Below are positions 1-5,080 of a stretch of DNA of 6,806 bases, piece after piece. The DNA lies in NCBI GenBank assembly GCA_003518885.1, contig DOXU01000076.1, positions 1 to 6,806 of the forward strand, in the 5' to 3' direction. The stretch's first letter is position 1. Each line of letters begins with the position of its first letter. The notes under the pieces were generated by a model. It had not been told where the DNA came from. It ran no database searches and was given only the letters and a program-made list of their open reading frames with translations. This DNA is from Oscillospiraceae bacterium. Lineage in GTDB: Bacteria > Bacillota > Clostridia > Oscillospirales > Ethanoligenentaceae. The translations under genes were made by a program, and so were the position numbers.

Positions 1-20
1 GTTTTCCGGTGGTGGACAAT

Positions 21-464
21 ATGGAAGAAGTACCGCGTTATTTAATCGTTGACAGCAAAGCGTTACCCAGCGTGTTTTTAAAAGTATTAAATGCGAAGCG
101 TTTATTAAGCACGGGGAAGGCCAGATCTGTCAATGAAGCCGCCCGATTGGCGGGAATTTCACGCAGCGCATTTTATAAATACAAAGGGCGAGTTCGCTCT
201 TATGATGATGAAACAGTTGGGCGCATTGTTACTGTTAGTGCGATGCTACGGGACGAGGCAGGTGTTTTGTCGACTTTTACTGGTCTATTGTATCAAAACG
301 GGGCCAATATTTTGACCATTAATCAAAACATTCCGGTTGATGGGATTGCGCCTGTTTCTGTGACAGCGCGAATGGATAATCTTCGGTTATCACTATCTGG
401 ATTGATGGTTGCATTAAGAAAAATCGAAGGCGTAGAGAATTTAGAAATTGTATCTGGTGCTTAA
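21..464 (+). CDS. pheB: ACT domain-containing protein, PheB/UPF0735 family
   Basis: Small cytoplasmic protein with a probable amino-acid-sensing role; its exact function is not settled for the family. From the ATG at 21 it is 147 residues, the length I recall for Bacillus subtilis PheB, and it begins MEEVPRYLIV, matching the family's short YLVR-like N-terminus. In-frame GTG codons at 9 and 12 would add only four residues. The frame is open to the left edge, so a start outside the window cannot be excluded. A GGTGG just upstream of 21 is a modest ribosome site. Residues about 33-55 (SVNEAARLAGISRSAFYKYK) look like a helix-turn-helix with the family's SRSAFYKY signature. Residues about 68-145 form one ACT domain (DEAGVLS, NILTINQNIP). 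It is followed after 32 nt by hom on the same strand, so it may tune this pathway. The name pheB rests on similarity; there is no pheA here and no sign of chorismate mutase catalytic residues. Confidence 0.88.
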   Translation: MEEVPRYLIVDSKALPSVFLKVLNAKRLLSTGKARSVNEAARLAGISRSAFYKYKGRVRSYDDETVGRIVTVSAMLRDEAGVLSTFTGLLYQNGANILTINQNIPVDGIAPVSVTARMDNLRLSLSGLMVALRKIEGVENLEIVSGA

Positions 465-483
465 GGGTTCCAGAACTATGGAT

Positions 484-490
484 AGGAGGT
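484..490 (+). promoter_or_regulatory. ribosome binding site of hom
   Basis: AGGAGGT lies 6 nt before the GTG at 497. This near-perfect Shine-Dalgarno fixes GTG as the start of hom, and the dinucleotide-binding motif follows at once, as expected for the N-terminus. Confidence 0.85.
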
Positions 491-496
491 CATCAC

Positions 497-1738
497 GTGG
501 TTTCAGTTGCAGTGCTTGGTTATGGAACAGTAGGCTCTGGCGTGCTGGAAGTTTTTAATAAGAACCATGATGGGATTATTAGAAAAGCCGGCGCAGAAAT
601 GCAAATAAAATATATTCTAGTTCGGAGAGATTATCCAGGAGTTCCTTATCAAGATAAATTTGTAAAGAGTTTTGATACTATTCTGAATGATCCGGATGTG
701 CGGATTGTGGTGGAAGTGATGGGTGGCCTTGCTCCTGCTTATGATTATGTTTACCGTGCATTAGAGGCAGGTAAAAACGTGGTAACTTCCAATAAGGAAT
801 TGGTGGCCGCTTATGGAGCAGAGCTACTTGCTTTGGCAAAAGAAAAAAATGTGAATTTTCTTTTTGAGGCAAGCGTTGGAGGCGGGATTCCCATTTTACG
901 CCCGCTGAGCCAATGCCTTTCAGCCAATGAGATTGCCGAAATTGTGGGCATTTTAAATGGCACAACAAATTTTATTTTGACTAAGATGTTCCATGAGGGA
1001 ATGGCATTTGAAAAGGCATTGAAGATCGCCCAGGATTTGGGGTATGCTGAGAAGGATCCTTCGGCTGATGTAAATGGAGACGACGCCTGTCGCAAAATTT
1101 GTATTTTGGCTTCCTTAGCGTATGGGCGTCATGTTTATCCTAAAGATGTACATACAGAAGGAATTACGAAAATAACGGCGGAAGATGTTCGTTATGCTTC
1201 GTCCTGGGGCGGCGTGATCAAATTGATTGGTCAGGTTAAAAAACTAGAAAATGGGCAAATTTATGCGCTAGTTAGCCCTGCGTTTATTTCCCGGGAAAGT
1301 CAGCTGGCAACGGTAGATGATGTGTTTAATGGTATCCTTGTACGGGGAGATGCCACAGGAGATGTCGTTTTTTATGGGCGAGGGGCAGGAAAATTGCCTA
1401 CAGCTAGCGCCGTTGTGGCGGACGTTATTGATGCAGCGAAACACCTTAAAGCACGGAAATATATTGGTTGGGGCGCAGCTGTGGATGGCTATGTGTGTGA
1501 TTATCTTACGGTGCCGACGACCTTATTTGTTCGTGTCGCGGCGCGCCATCGCACGGAGGCACTCAAGTCGGTACAACGTTTGCTTGGTAATGTAAAAGAA
1601 GTAGTTGTTCCCGAAGTAAAGGATGAACTGGCCTTTGTTACCCCATCCATGCCAGAGGGAGAAATTAGACGTGCATTGCAGGCGTTGGAGACATTAGACT
1701 ATTCGGTAATTTCTACAATCCATGTATTAGATGATTAG
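497..1738 (+). CDS. hom: homoserine dehydrogenase
   Basis: Cytoplasmic enzyme that reduces aspartate 4-semialdehyde to homoserine with NAD(P)H, the branch point to threonine and methionine. At 413 residues it is the usual length of the monofunctional, ACT-containing form. The Rossmann motif is GYGTVGSG (residues 8-15), and KNVVTSNKEL (93-102) closes the nucleotide domain. The catalytic domain shows NGTTNFILTKM (154-164) and GYAEKDPSADVNGDDACRKI (182-201). The latter carries the acidic residues (E185, D195/D196) and K200 that match the substrate and catalytic residues of yeast homoserine dehydrogenase. GRGAGKLPTASAVVADV (294-310) is the conserved return segment. Residues about 333-413 form a C-terminal ACT domain, which in this family mediates threonine feedback inhibition. 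GTG start behind AGGAGGT. The stop codon is shared with the thrB ribosome site, so the two genes are co-transcribed. Confidence 0.97.
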   Translation: MVSVAVLGYGTVGSGVLEVFNKNHDGIIRKAGAEMQIKYILVRRDYPGVPYQDKFVKSFDTILNDPDVRIVVEVMGGLAPAYDYVYRALEAGKNVVTSNKELVAAYGAELLALAKEKNVNFLFEASVGGGIPILRPLSQCLSANEIAEIVGILNGTTNFILTKMFHEGMAFEKALKIAQDLGYAEKDPSADVNGDDACRKICILASLAYGRHVYPKDVHTEGITKITAEDVRYASSWGGVIKLIGQVKKLENGQIYALVSPAFISRESQLATVDDVFNGILVRGDATGDVVFYGRGAGKLPTASAVVADVIDAAKHLKARKYIGWGAAVDGYVCDYLTVPTTLFVRVAARHRTEALKSVQRLLGNVKEVVVPEVKDELAFVTPSMPEGEIRRALQALETLDYSVISTIHVLDD

Positions 1739-1744
1739 GAGCGA
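1737..1744 (+). promoter_or_regulatory. ribosome binding site of thrB overlapping the hom stop
   Basis: AGGAGCGA begins inside the hom TAG stop (1736-1738) and ends 6 nt before the GTG at 1751. A ribosome finishing hom covers this site, which favours coupled translation and supports the GTG start. Confidence 0.7.
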
Positions 1745-1750
1745 ATATAA

Positions 1751-2686
1751 GTGATTAAAATACAGGTTCCTGCGACAAGTGCCAATATTGGACCGGGATT
1801 TGATTCCATGGGCTTGGCATTGCGGCTTTATAACCGGGTGTGGATGGAAGAGCATGATGGTATTCGTATTGCCGCGCTAGATGATACCGAAGTACCAGCT
1901 GATGAAAATAATTTAATTTACAAAACGGCCGGGTTTCTTTATGAGCTTTGTGGCAAGCCATTTTCCGGACTTTCCATTTTACAGGAAAATAATATTCCTA
2001 TGACCCGAGGATTGGGCAGCAGTTCAGCTTGTATCGTTGCGGGTCTGCTTGGAGCAAATGAATTACTTGACCGGCCACTTTCCAAATCCGATATTGTAAA
2101 TTTGGCAGCAGTACTGGAAGGGCATCCGGATAATTCTACACCGGCCATTCTGGGTGGGTTGACCGCTGCTGTTTTACAAGAGAGTCGTGTTTATAGTGTA
2201 AAGGTTCCTATTTCTGAGCGTTTAAAGTTCGCTCTGTTTATTCCTGATTTTGAATTAAAAACGGAAGTTGCCCGTGCAGCATTGCCAGAGCAGGTTAGCC
2301 ATAAAGATGCCGTTTTTAATCTTTCCAGAACGGCGCTTATGATGGCCTCTCTTTTTTCGGGACGCCTTGAAAATTTGCGTGTTGCAGTGGAGGATCGTTT
2401 GCACCAGCCATACCGGATAAAATTAATTCCGGGTGCGGAGGATATCTTTAATCTCTGCAATCAATTGAATGCCTATGCGTGCTGTGTTAGCGGAGCAGGC
2501 CCAACCATTATGGCTATGGTGAATGTTACGGATGTTTCATTTAAAGAACGTGCAGAGGCTGCGTTGACGACATTCCCACAAAAATTTCATTTGAAAATGT
2601 TGGATTGCGATGAAAACGGTGCAACAGTTAGTAGAGATGAAGGTATGGCGGAAAGCTTGAATTTGGAGGAAACAAAATGGGGTTAA
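1751..2686 (+). CDS. thrB: homoserine kinase (GHMP family)
   Basis: Cytoplasmic kinase that phosphorylates homoserine with ATP to O-phospho-L-homoserine, the substrate of threonine synthase. At 311 residues it is normal in length. All three GHMP kinase motifs are present: the N-terminal substrate motif PATSANIGPGFDSMGLAL (7-24), the glycine/serine phosphate loop PMTRGLGSSSACIVAG (83-98), and the C-terminal CVSGAGPTIMAM (245-256). EGHPDNSTPAILGG (123-136) is typical of homoserine kinase rather than of mevalonate or galactose kinases. The GTG start is chosen because it follows AGGAGCGA by 6 nt and leads straight into the first motif. The last residues (about 295-311) go beyond the conserved domain and overlap the lysC start by 10 nt; the DNA there doubles as the lysC ribosome site. 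thrC is not next to it, unlike the common hom-thrC-thrB order. Confidence 0.96.
   Translation: MIKIQVPATSANIGPGFDSMGLALRLYNRVWMEEHDGIRIAALDDTEVPADENNLIYKTAGFLYELCGKPFSGLSILQENNIPMTRGLGSSSACIVAGLLGANELLDRPLSKSDIVNLAAVLEGHPDNSTPAILGGLTAAVLQESRVYSVKVPISERLKFALFIPDFELKTEVARAALPEQVSHKDAVFNLSRTALMMASLFSGRLENLRVAVEDRLHQPYRIKLIPGAEDIFNLCNQLNAYACCVSGAGPTIMAMVNVTDVSFKERAEAALTTFPQKFHLKMLDCDENGATVSRDEGMAESLNLEETKWG
2665..2670 (+). promoter_or_regulatory. ribosome binding site of lysC within the thrB 3' end
   Basis: GGAGGA lies inside thrB coding sequence, 6 nt before the lysC ATG at 2677. thrB stops at 2684-2686, after the lysC start, so terminating ribosomes can reinitiate on lysC. Confidence 0.8.
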
Positions 2687-3888
2687 TTGTACAAAAATTC
2701 GGCGGAACGTCAGTCGCCAATGTGGAATGTGTGGAGCGAGTTGCGGGGATTATTGCCGATACTTATCATGCGGGAAATAATGTAGTAGCAGTTGTTTCTG
2801 CGCAGGGCGATACAACCGATGATTTAATTCGGAAAGCAAAAGAGATAAACCCAAAAGCAAGTAAGAGAGAAATGGATGTCTTGTTGTCTACGGGAGAGCA
2901 GATTTCGATGTCGTTATTGGCCATGGCTATTCAAAAAATGGATTTGCCGGTGGTCTCCCTTACTGGGGCACAAGCGGGTATGCGTACGGACATCGCTTAT
3001 GGAAATGCAAAAATTGAGCGCATTGACACAGAACGGCTGGAGTCCGAAATTGGTAAAGGGAAAATTGTGATTATTGCGGGCTTCCAGGGAACTAACCGTT
3101 ATGATGACATTACGACACTTGGACGTGGCGGATCCGATACAACAGCAGTCGCCTTTGCGGCAGCCTTGAATGCGGATCTTTGTCAGATTTATACAGATGT
3201 AGATGGCGTGTATACTGCAGATCCACGTATTGTACCAGATGCAAAAAAACTTGATGAAATTAGTTATGATGAGATGCTGGAATTAGCGTCTTTGGGTGCG
3301 CAAGTGTTACATAATCGTTCTGTGGAGATGGCAAAACGGTATTCGGTTGATATGGAAGTTCTCTCAAGTTTTCAAAAAGCACAGGGAACAAAAGTGAAAG
3401 AGGTTGTTGGTGTGGAAAAGATGTTAATCCGCGGTGTTGCGCGCGATAATCATGTTGCTCGAATTGCAATTATTGGTTTGCCGGATCGGCCAGGAACAGT
3501 TTTTCAAATTTTTTCTCGACTTGGGAAAGCCAAAATTAATGTTGATGTTATTTTGCAGTCGATTGGTCGAGATGGTACAAAGGATGTCAGTTTTACTGTG
3601 GACGAATCTAATACGGAAAATGCAGTTTCTATCTTGAAGGAAATTCTGCCATCTTTAGGTGGACGTTCTATTACGCACGATTCTAATATTGCAAAAGTTT
3701 CTATTGTTGGGGCGGGTATGGCGACAAATCCAGGCGTTGCCGCTAAAATGTTTGAGGCCTTGTATCAAGCGGGTATTAATATTCAAATGATTTCAACCAG
3801 CGAGATTAAAGTTTCTGTACTGATCGAGCGGGATGAAGCGGACAGGGCAGTTAAAATTGTCCATAATGCCTTTCATTTTGGCTCATAA
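2677..3888 (+). CDS. lysC: aspartate kinase, monofunctional with two ACT domains
   Basis: Cytoplasmic enzyme that phosphorylates aspartate to 4-aspartyl phosphate, the first step to lysine, threonine and methionine. At 403 residues it matches the B. subtilis LysC / Corynebacterium type, without a fused homoserine dehydrogenase. The kinase domain (1 to about 240) shows KFGGTSV (7-13) with K7, STGE (71-74), the glycine-rich GRGGSDTTA (149-157) and TDVDGVYTADPR (173-184). ACT1 spans about 262-330 (LPDRPGTVFQIF, QSIGRDGTKDVSFTV) and ACT2 about 340-400 (NPGVAAKMFEAL, ISTSEIKVSVLI). These are the feedback-binding domains; whether lysine alone or lysine plus threonine inhibits cannot be read from the motifs, though the gene's place with hom and thrB makes a threonine link reasonable. 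ATG start behind GGAGGA, overlapping thrB. A separate ACT subunit may start internally near codon 246. It is the last gene of the operon, with a terminator 20 nt after its stop. Confidence 0.97.
   Translation: MGLIVQKFGGTSVANVECVERVAGIIADTYHAGNNVVAVVSAQGDTTDDLIRKAKEINPKASKREMDVLLSTGEQISMSLLAMAIQKMDLPVVSLTGAQAGMRTDIAYGNAKIERIDTERLESEIGKGKIVIIAGFQGTNRYDDITTLGRGGSDTTAVAFAAALNADLCQIYTDVDGVYTADPRIVPDAKKLDEISYDEMLELASLGAQVLHNRSVEMAKRYSVDMEVLSSFQKAQGTKVKEVVGVEKMLIRGVARDNHVARIAIIGLPDRPGTVFQIFSRLGKAKINVDVILQSIGRDGTKDVSFTVDESNTENAVSILKEILPSLGGRSITHDSNIAKVSIVGAGMATNPGVAAKMFEALYQAGINIQMISTSEIKVSVLIERDEADRAVKIVHNAFHFGS
3412..3888 (+). CDS. possible internally initiated aspartate kinase beta (ACT) subunit
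   Basis: In B. subtilis and Corynebacterium, aspartate kinases of this type are alpha2beta2, with beta made from an in-frame start inside the same gene just before the ACT domains. Here GTG at codon 246 (3412) lies 7 nt after AGAGGT (3399-3404), and an ATG follows at codon 249 (3421). The product would be 158 or 155 residues, close to the roughly 160 residues of known beta subunits, and would hold both ACT domains and none of the kinase domain. The position agrees with the family, but the ribosome site is only fair and could occur by chance. It is inferred, not shown. Confidence 0.45.
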   Translation: MEKMLIRGVARDNHVARIAIIGLPDRPGTVFQIFSRLGKAKINVDVILQSIGRDGTKDVSFTVDESNTENAVSILKEILPSLGGRSITHDSNIAKVSIVGAGMATNPGVAAKMFEALYQAGINIQMISTSEIKVSVLIERDEADRAVKIVHNAFHFGS

Positions 3889-3902
3889 ATTTCAAGAAAA
3901 AG

Positions 3903-3944
3903 AAAAAAGGGGCAATGGTGTTTAACGCCATTGCCCCTTTTTTT
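3903..3944. terminator. bidirectional intrinsic terminator between lysC and the yfbR-like gene
   Basis: A 12-bp stem pairs GGGGCAATGGTG (3909-3920) with CGCCATTGCCCC (3926-3937), with one T-G wobble and a 5-nt loop TTTAA. It is flanked by A6 (3903-3908) on the left and T7 (3938-3944) on the right. It therefore works as a rho-independent terminator on both strands. It ends the operon 20 nt after the lysC stop, and on the minus strand it starts directly at the yfbR-like stop codon (3943-3945). Confidence 0.95.
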
Positions 3945-4527
3945 AAGATTCTTGCTCATCTAATGTCAAATAAAATGCAGGTAAAAATTCTTTTAAAAAA
4001 TAATCAACTTCGGGTAGATGCATATTTTCCAAATAGGAAAGCTGTGCGGCTGCCGCTTTTTGGAATTCTTTGTTTCCGGCATTTTTTTCTTCAATACATT
4101 TTACAAGAGCAGAGAGTTTATCCGCGGCCTTTACCAAGATCATCAGTTTAGATTCGGCGACGGAAGGAGAGAAAAGAGATTCATAGACAGGACGCAAATC
4201 GGTCGGTAATTTAGAAGTCAAGCGATGCTGGGCATCTTTTTCTGCCTGTCGATAAGATTCACGCAATGTTTGATTTGCATATTTTACTGGGGTTGGAAGG
4301 TCACCAGTAAAAATTTCAGTTGCATCATGATAGAGGGCAAGTAATGCAGCGCGCCCAACGTCATAAGATTTTTTAAATCGATGATTCCCGATTTCGGCGA
4401 GTACATGTGCAAAGATGGCGGTTTCAAAACTGTGTGCCATCAAATTTTCGGGGAGGGTATTGCGCATGAGCCCCCAACGGGTGATGTATTTCATTCGAGA
4501 AAGCAATGCAAAAAATGAAGATGTCAA
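3943..4527 (-). CDS. yfbR: HD-domain 5'-deoxynucleotidase, YfbR family
   Basis: Cytoplasmic metal-dependent phosphatase; the E. coli homologue YfbR removes the 5' phosphate of deoxynucleoside monophosphates in nucleotide salvage and pool control. The 194 residues align end to end with my memory of E. coli YfbR (199): FFALLSRMKYITRWGLMRN at the N-terminus, YHDATEIFTGDLPTPVKY in the middle, and YFLKEFLPAFYLTLDE at the C-terminus. The HD-fold metal ligands are in place: H32, H67-D68 and D136. R17-W18, TGDLPTP (74-80) and E71 match the substrate pocket of the E. coli enzyme. The start is TTG at 4527, chosen because AAGGAGGAT sits 5 nt upstream and the resulting N-terminus matches E. coli; the next Met (residue 12) would cut a conserved segment. 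It is a single-gene unit, convergent with lysC, with its own promoter. The link to the amino acid operon seems only positional. Confidence 0.95.
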   Translation of the reverse strand: MTSSFFALLSRMKYITRWGLMRNTLPENLMAHSFETAIFAHVLAEIGNHRFKKSYDVGRAALLALYHDATEIFTGDLPTPVKYANQTLRESYRQAEKDAQHRLTSKLPTDLRPVYESLFSPSVAESKLMILVKAADKLSALVKCIEEKNAGNKEFQKAAAAQLSYLENMHLPEVDYFLKEFLPAFYLTLDEQES

Positions 4528-4530
4528 GAT

Positions 4531-4539
4531 ATCCTCCTT
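4531..4539 (-). promoter_or_regulatory. ribosome binding site of the yfbR-like gene
   Basis: Reading on the minus strand, AAGGAGGAT lies 5 nt from GGAGG to the TTG at 4527. This nearly perfect site decides for the rare TTG start over the in-frame ATG eleven codons further in. Confidence 0.88.
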
Positions 4540-4574
4540 GTATTATATCGGCAAATAAAGTTAGAATTAATCAT

Positions 4575-4603
4575 ATTATAACGGAAAAGATCAGCCTGTC
4601 CAA
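4575..4603 (-). promoter_or_regulatory. sigma-A promoter of the yfbR-like gene
   Basis: On the minus strand a -35 box TTGGAC (4603-4598) is followed by a 17-nt spacer and a perfect -10 box TATAAT (4580-4575). Transcription would start near 4568, giving a leader of about 40 nt that contains the Shine-Dalgarno. Boxes, spacing and position all fit. Confidence 0.82.
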
Positions 4604-4867
4604 TATCATGATAAAGAAATAAAGAATTTTGGGGGCTACCACGAAAAGAGGACAGAAGCTTTTCTCACGATCATTTTGCGACAAAGCGAATGTAGAAAGA
4701 GGGGAGACACAGTGAATATATAAATCAGGTCATTTATTTTTGCTTTTATAATCGAGGGGAATAAATAAAGTGGATAGAGATTAACAGGAATACGGCGATT
4801 CACATTAATCAAAGGAAAATATTGTGCAAGAATGGAGAAAGCAGGTGTATTCAGCCCAAGAAAAATG
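4604..4867. other. intergenic stretch with no convincing gene
   Basis: Between the two divergent promoters I see no supported coding region. There is a 6-bp inverted repeat, GAAAAG (4643-4648) with CTTTTC (4659-4664), without a T-tract, so it is not a clear terminator. A TATAAT at 4747-4752 has no good -35 partner. Two purine-rich, Shine-Dalgarno-like runs (around 4698-4706 and 4753-4760) are followed by GTG codons that reach stops within a few codons. This may be decayed sequence or simply spacer; I do not recognise a mobile element. Confidence 0.5.
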
Positions 4868-4896
4868 TTGCTTCAATTTGGAAGATCTTTTATAAT
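4868..4896 (+). promoter_or_regulatory. sigma-A promoter for the surface adhesin
   Basis: -35 box TTGCTT (4868-4873), 17-nt spacer, perfect -10 box TATAAT (4891-4896). The predicted start of transcription is about 4903, roughly 178 nt before the adhesin ATG. It is the best + strand promoter between 4604 and 5080. Confidence 0.75.
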
Positions 4897-4903
4897 AGTG
4901 AAT

Positions 4904-4935
4904 ATGGGATAACATGGAATAATATGGGGGAATAG
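4904..4935 (+). repeat. three tandem imperfect 10-12 nt repeats at the predicted transcription start
   Basis: ATGGGATAAC (4904-4913), ATGGAATAAT (4914-4923) and ATGGGGGAATAG (4924-4935) lie back to back, with a consensus near ATGGRATAAY. They start one base or so after the predicted +1 of the adhesin promoter, with a period close to one helical turn. They could be an operator or an RNA element; each ATG in them reaches a stop after one or two codons. Confidence 0.5.
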
Positions 4936-5080
4936 ACTAAATTGCCATTTGTAATACGATGAATATTGAAGGCTCTATTCTACATGTTGTCCGTTTTTAA
5001 TTTATATAAAGTTTATCTGGAAGATACCCTATCAAAATATGCCATATGAATGGCGAAGTTTGTGAAGAAGGAGAATAGCA
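4904..5080 (+). promoter_or_regulatory. long 5' leader of the adhesin gene
   Basis: About 178 untranslated nt separate the predicted start of transcription from the ATG. Possible RNA structure includes GAATAGA (4930-4936) with TCTATTC (4974-4980), and a small hairpin GCCAT-ATGA-ATGGC (5041-5054) shortly before the ribosome site AAGGAGA (5068-5074). I recognise no known riboswitch or T-box. The leader is longer than translation needs, so post-transcriptional control is possible. Confidence 0.4.

Noticed and set aside
465..496. Terminator or regulatory hairpin between the ACT gene and hom
   Set aside because: The only pairing (GTTC/GAAC, 2-nt loop) is too short to form, and there is no T-tract; the gap just holds the hom ribosome site.
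678..1095. Minus-strand open frames opposite hom
   Set aside because: They lie antisense to a clearly conserved enzyme, lack family motifs and ribosome sites, and are shadows of hom codon use.
4643..4664. Inverted repeat GAAAAG/CTTTTC as a terminator or insertion-sequence end
   Set aside because: Only 6 bp, with no T-tract and no matching second end or transposase nearby.
4741..4752. TATAAT at 4747-4752 as a second + strand promoter
   Set aside because: At 16-18 nt upstream there is nothing like TTGACA, and there is no extended -10 TGn at the right place.
4824..4895. Small + strand reading frame of 23 codons from GTG at 4824, preceded by AAAGGA
   Set aside because: It overlaps the adhesin promoter boxes, is very short, has no recognisable sequence and only a weak ribosome site.
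4832..4912. 26-codon frame from ATG at 4832
   Set aside because: No ribosome binding site, and it runs through the -35 and -10 boxes.
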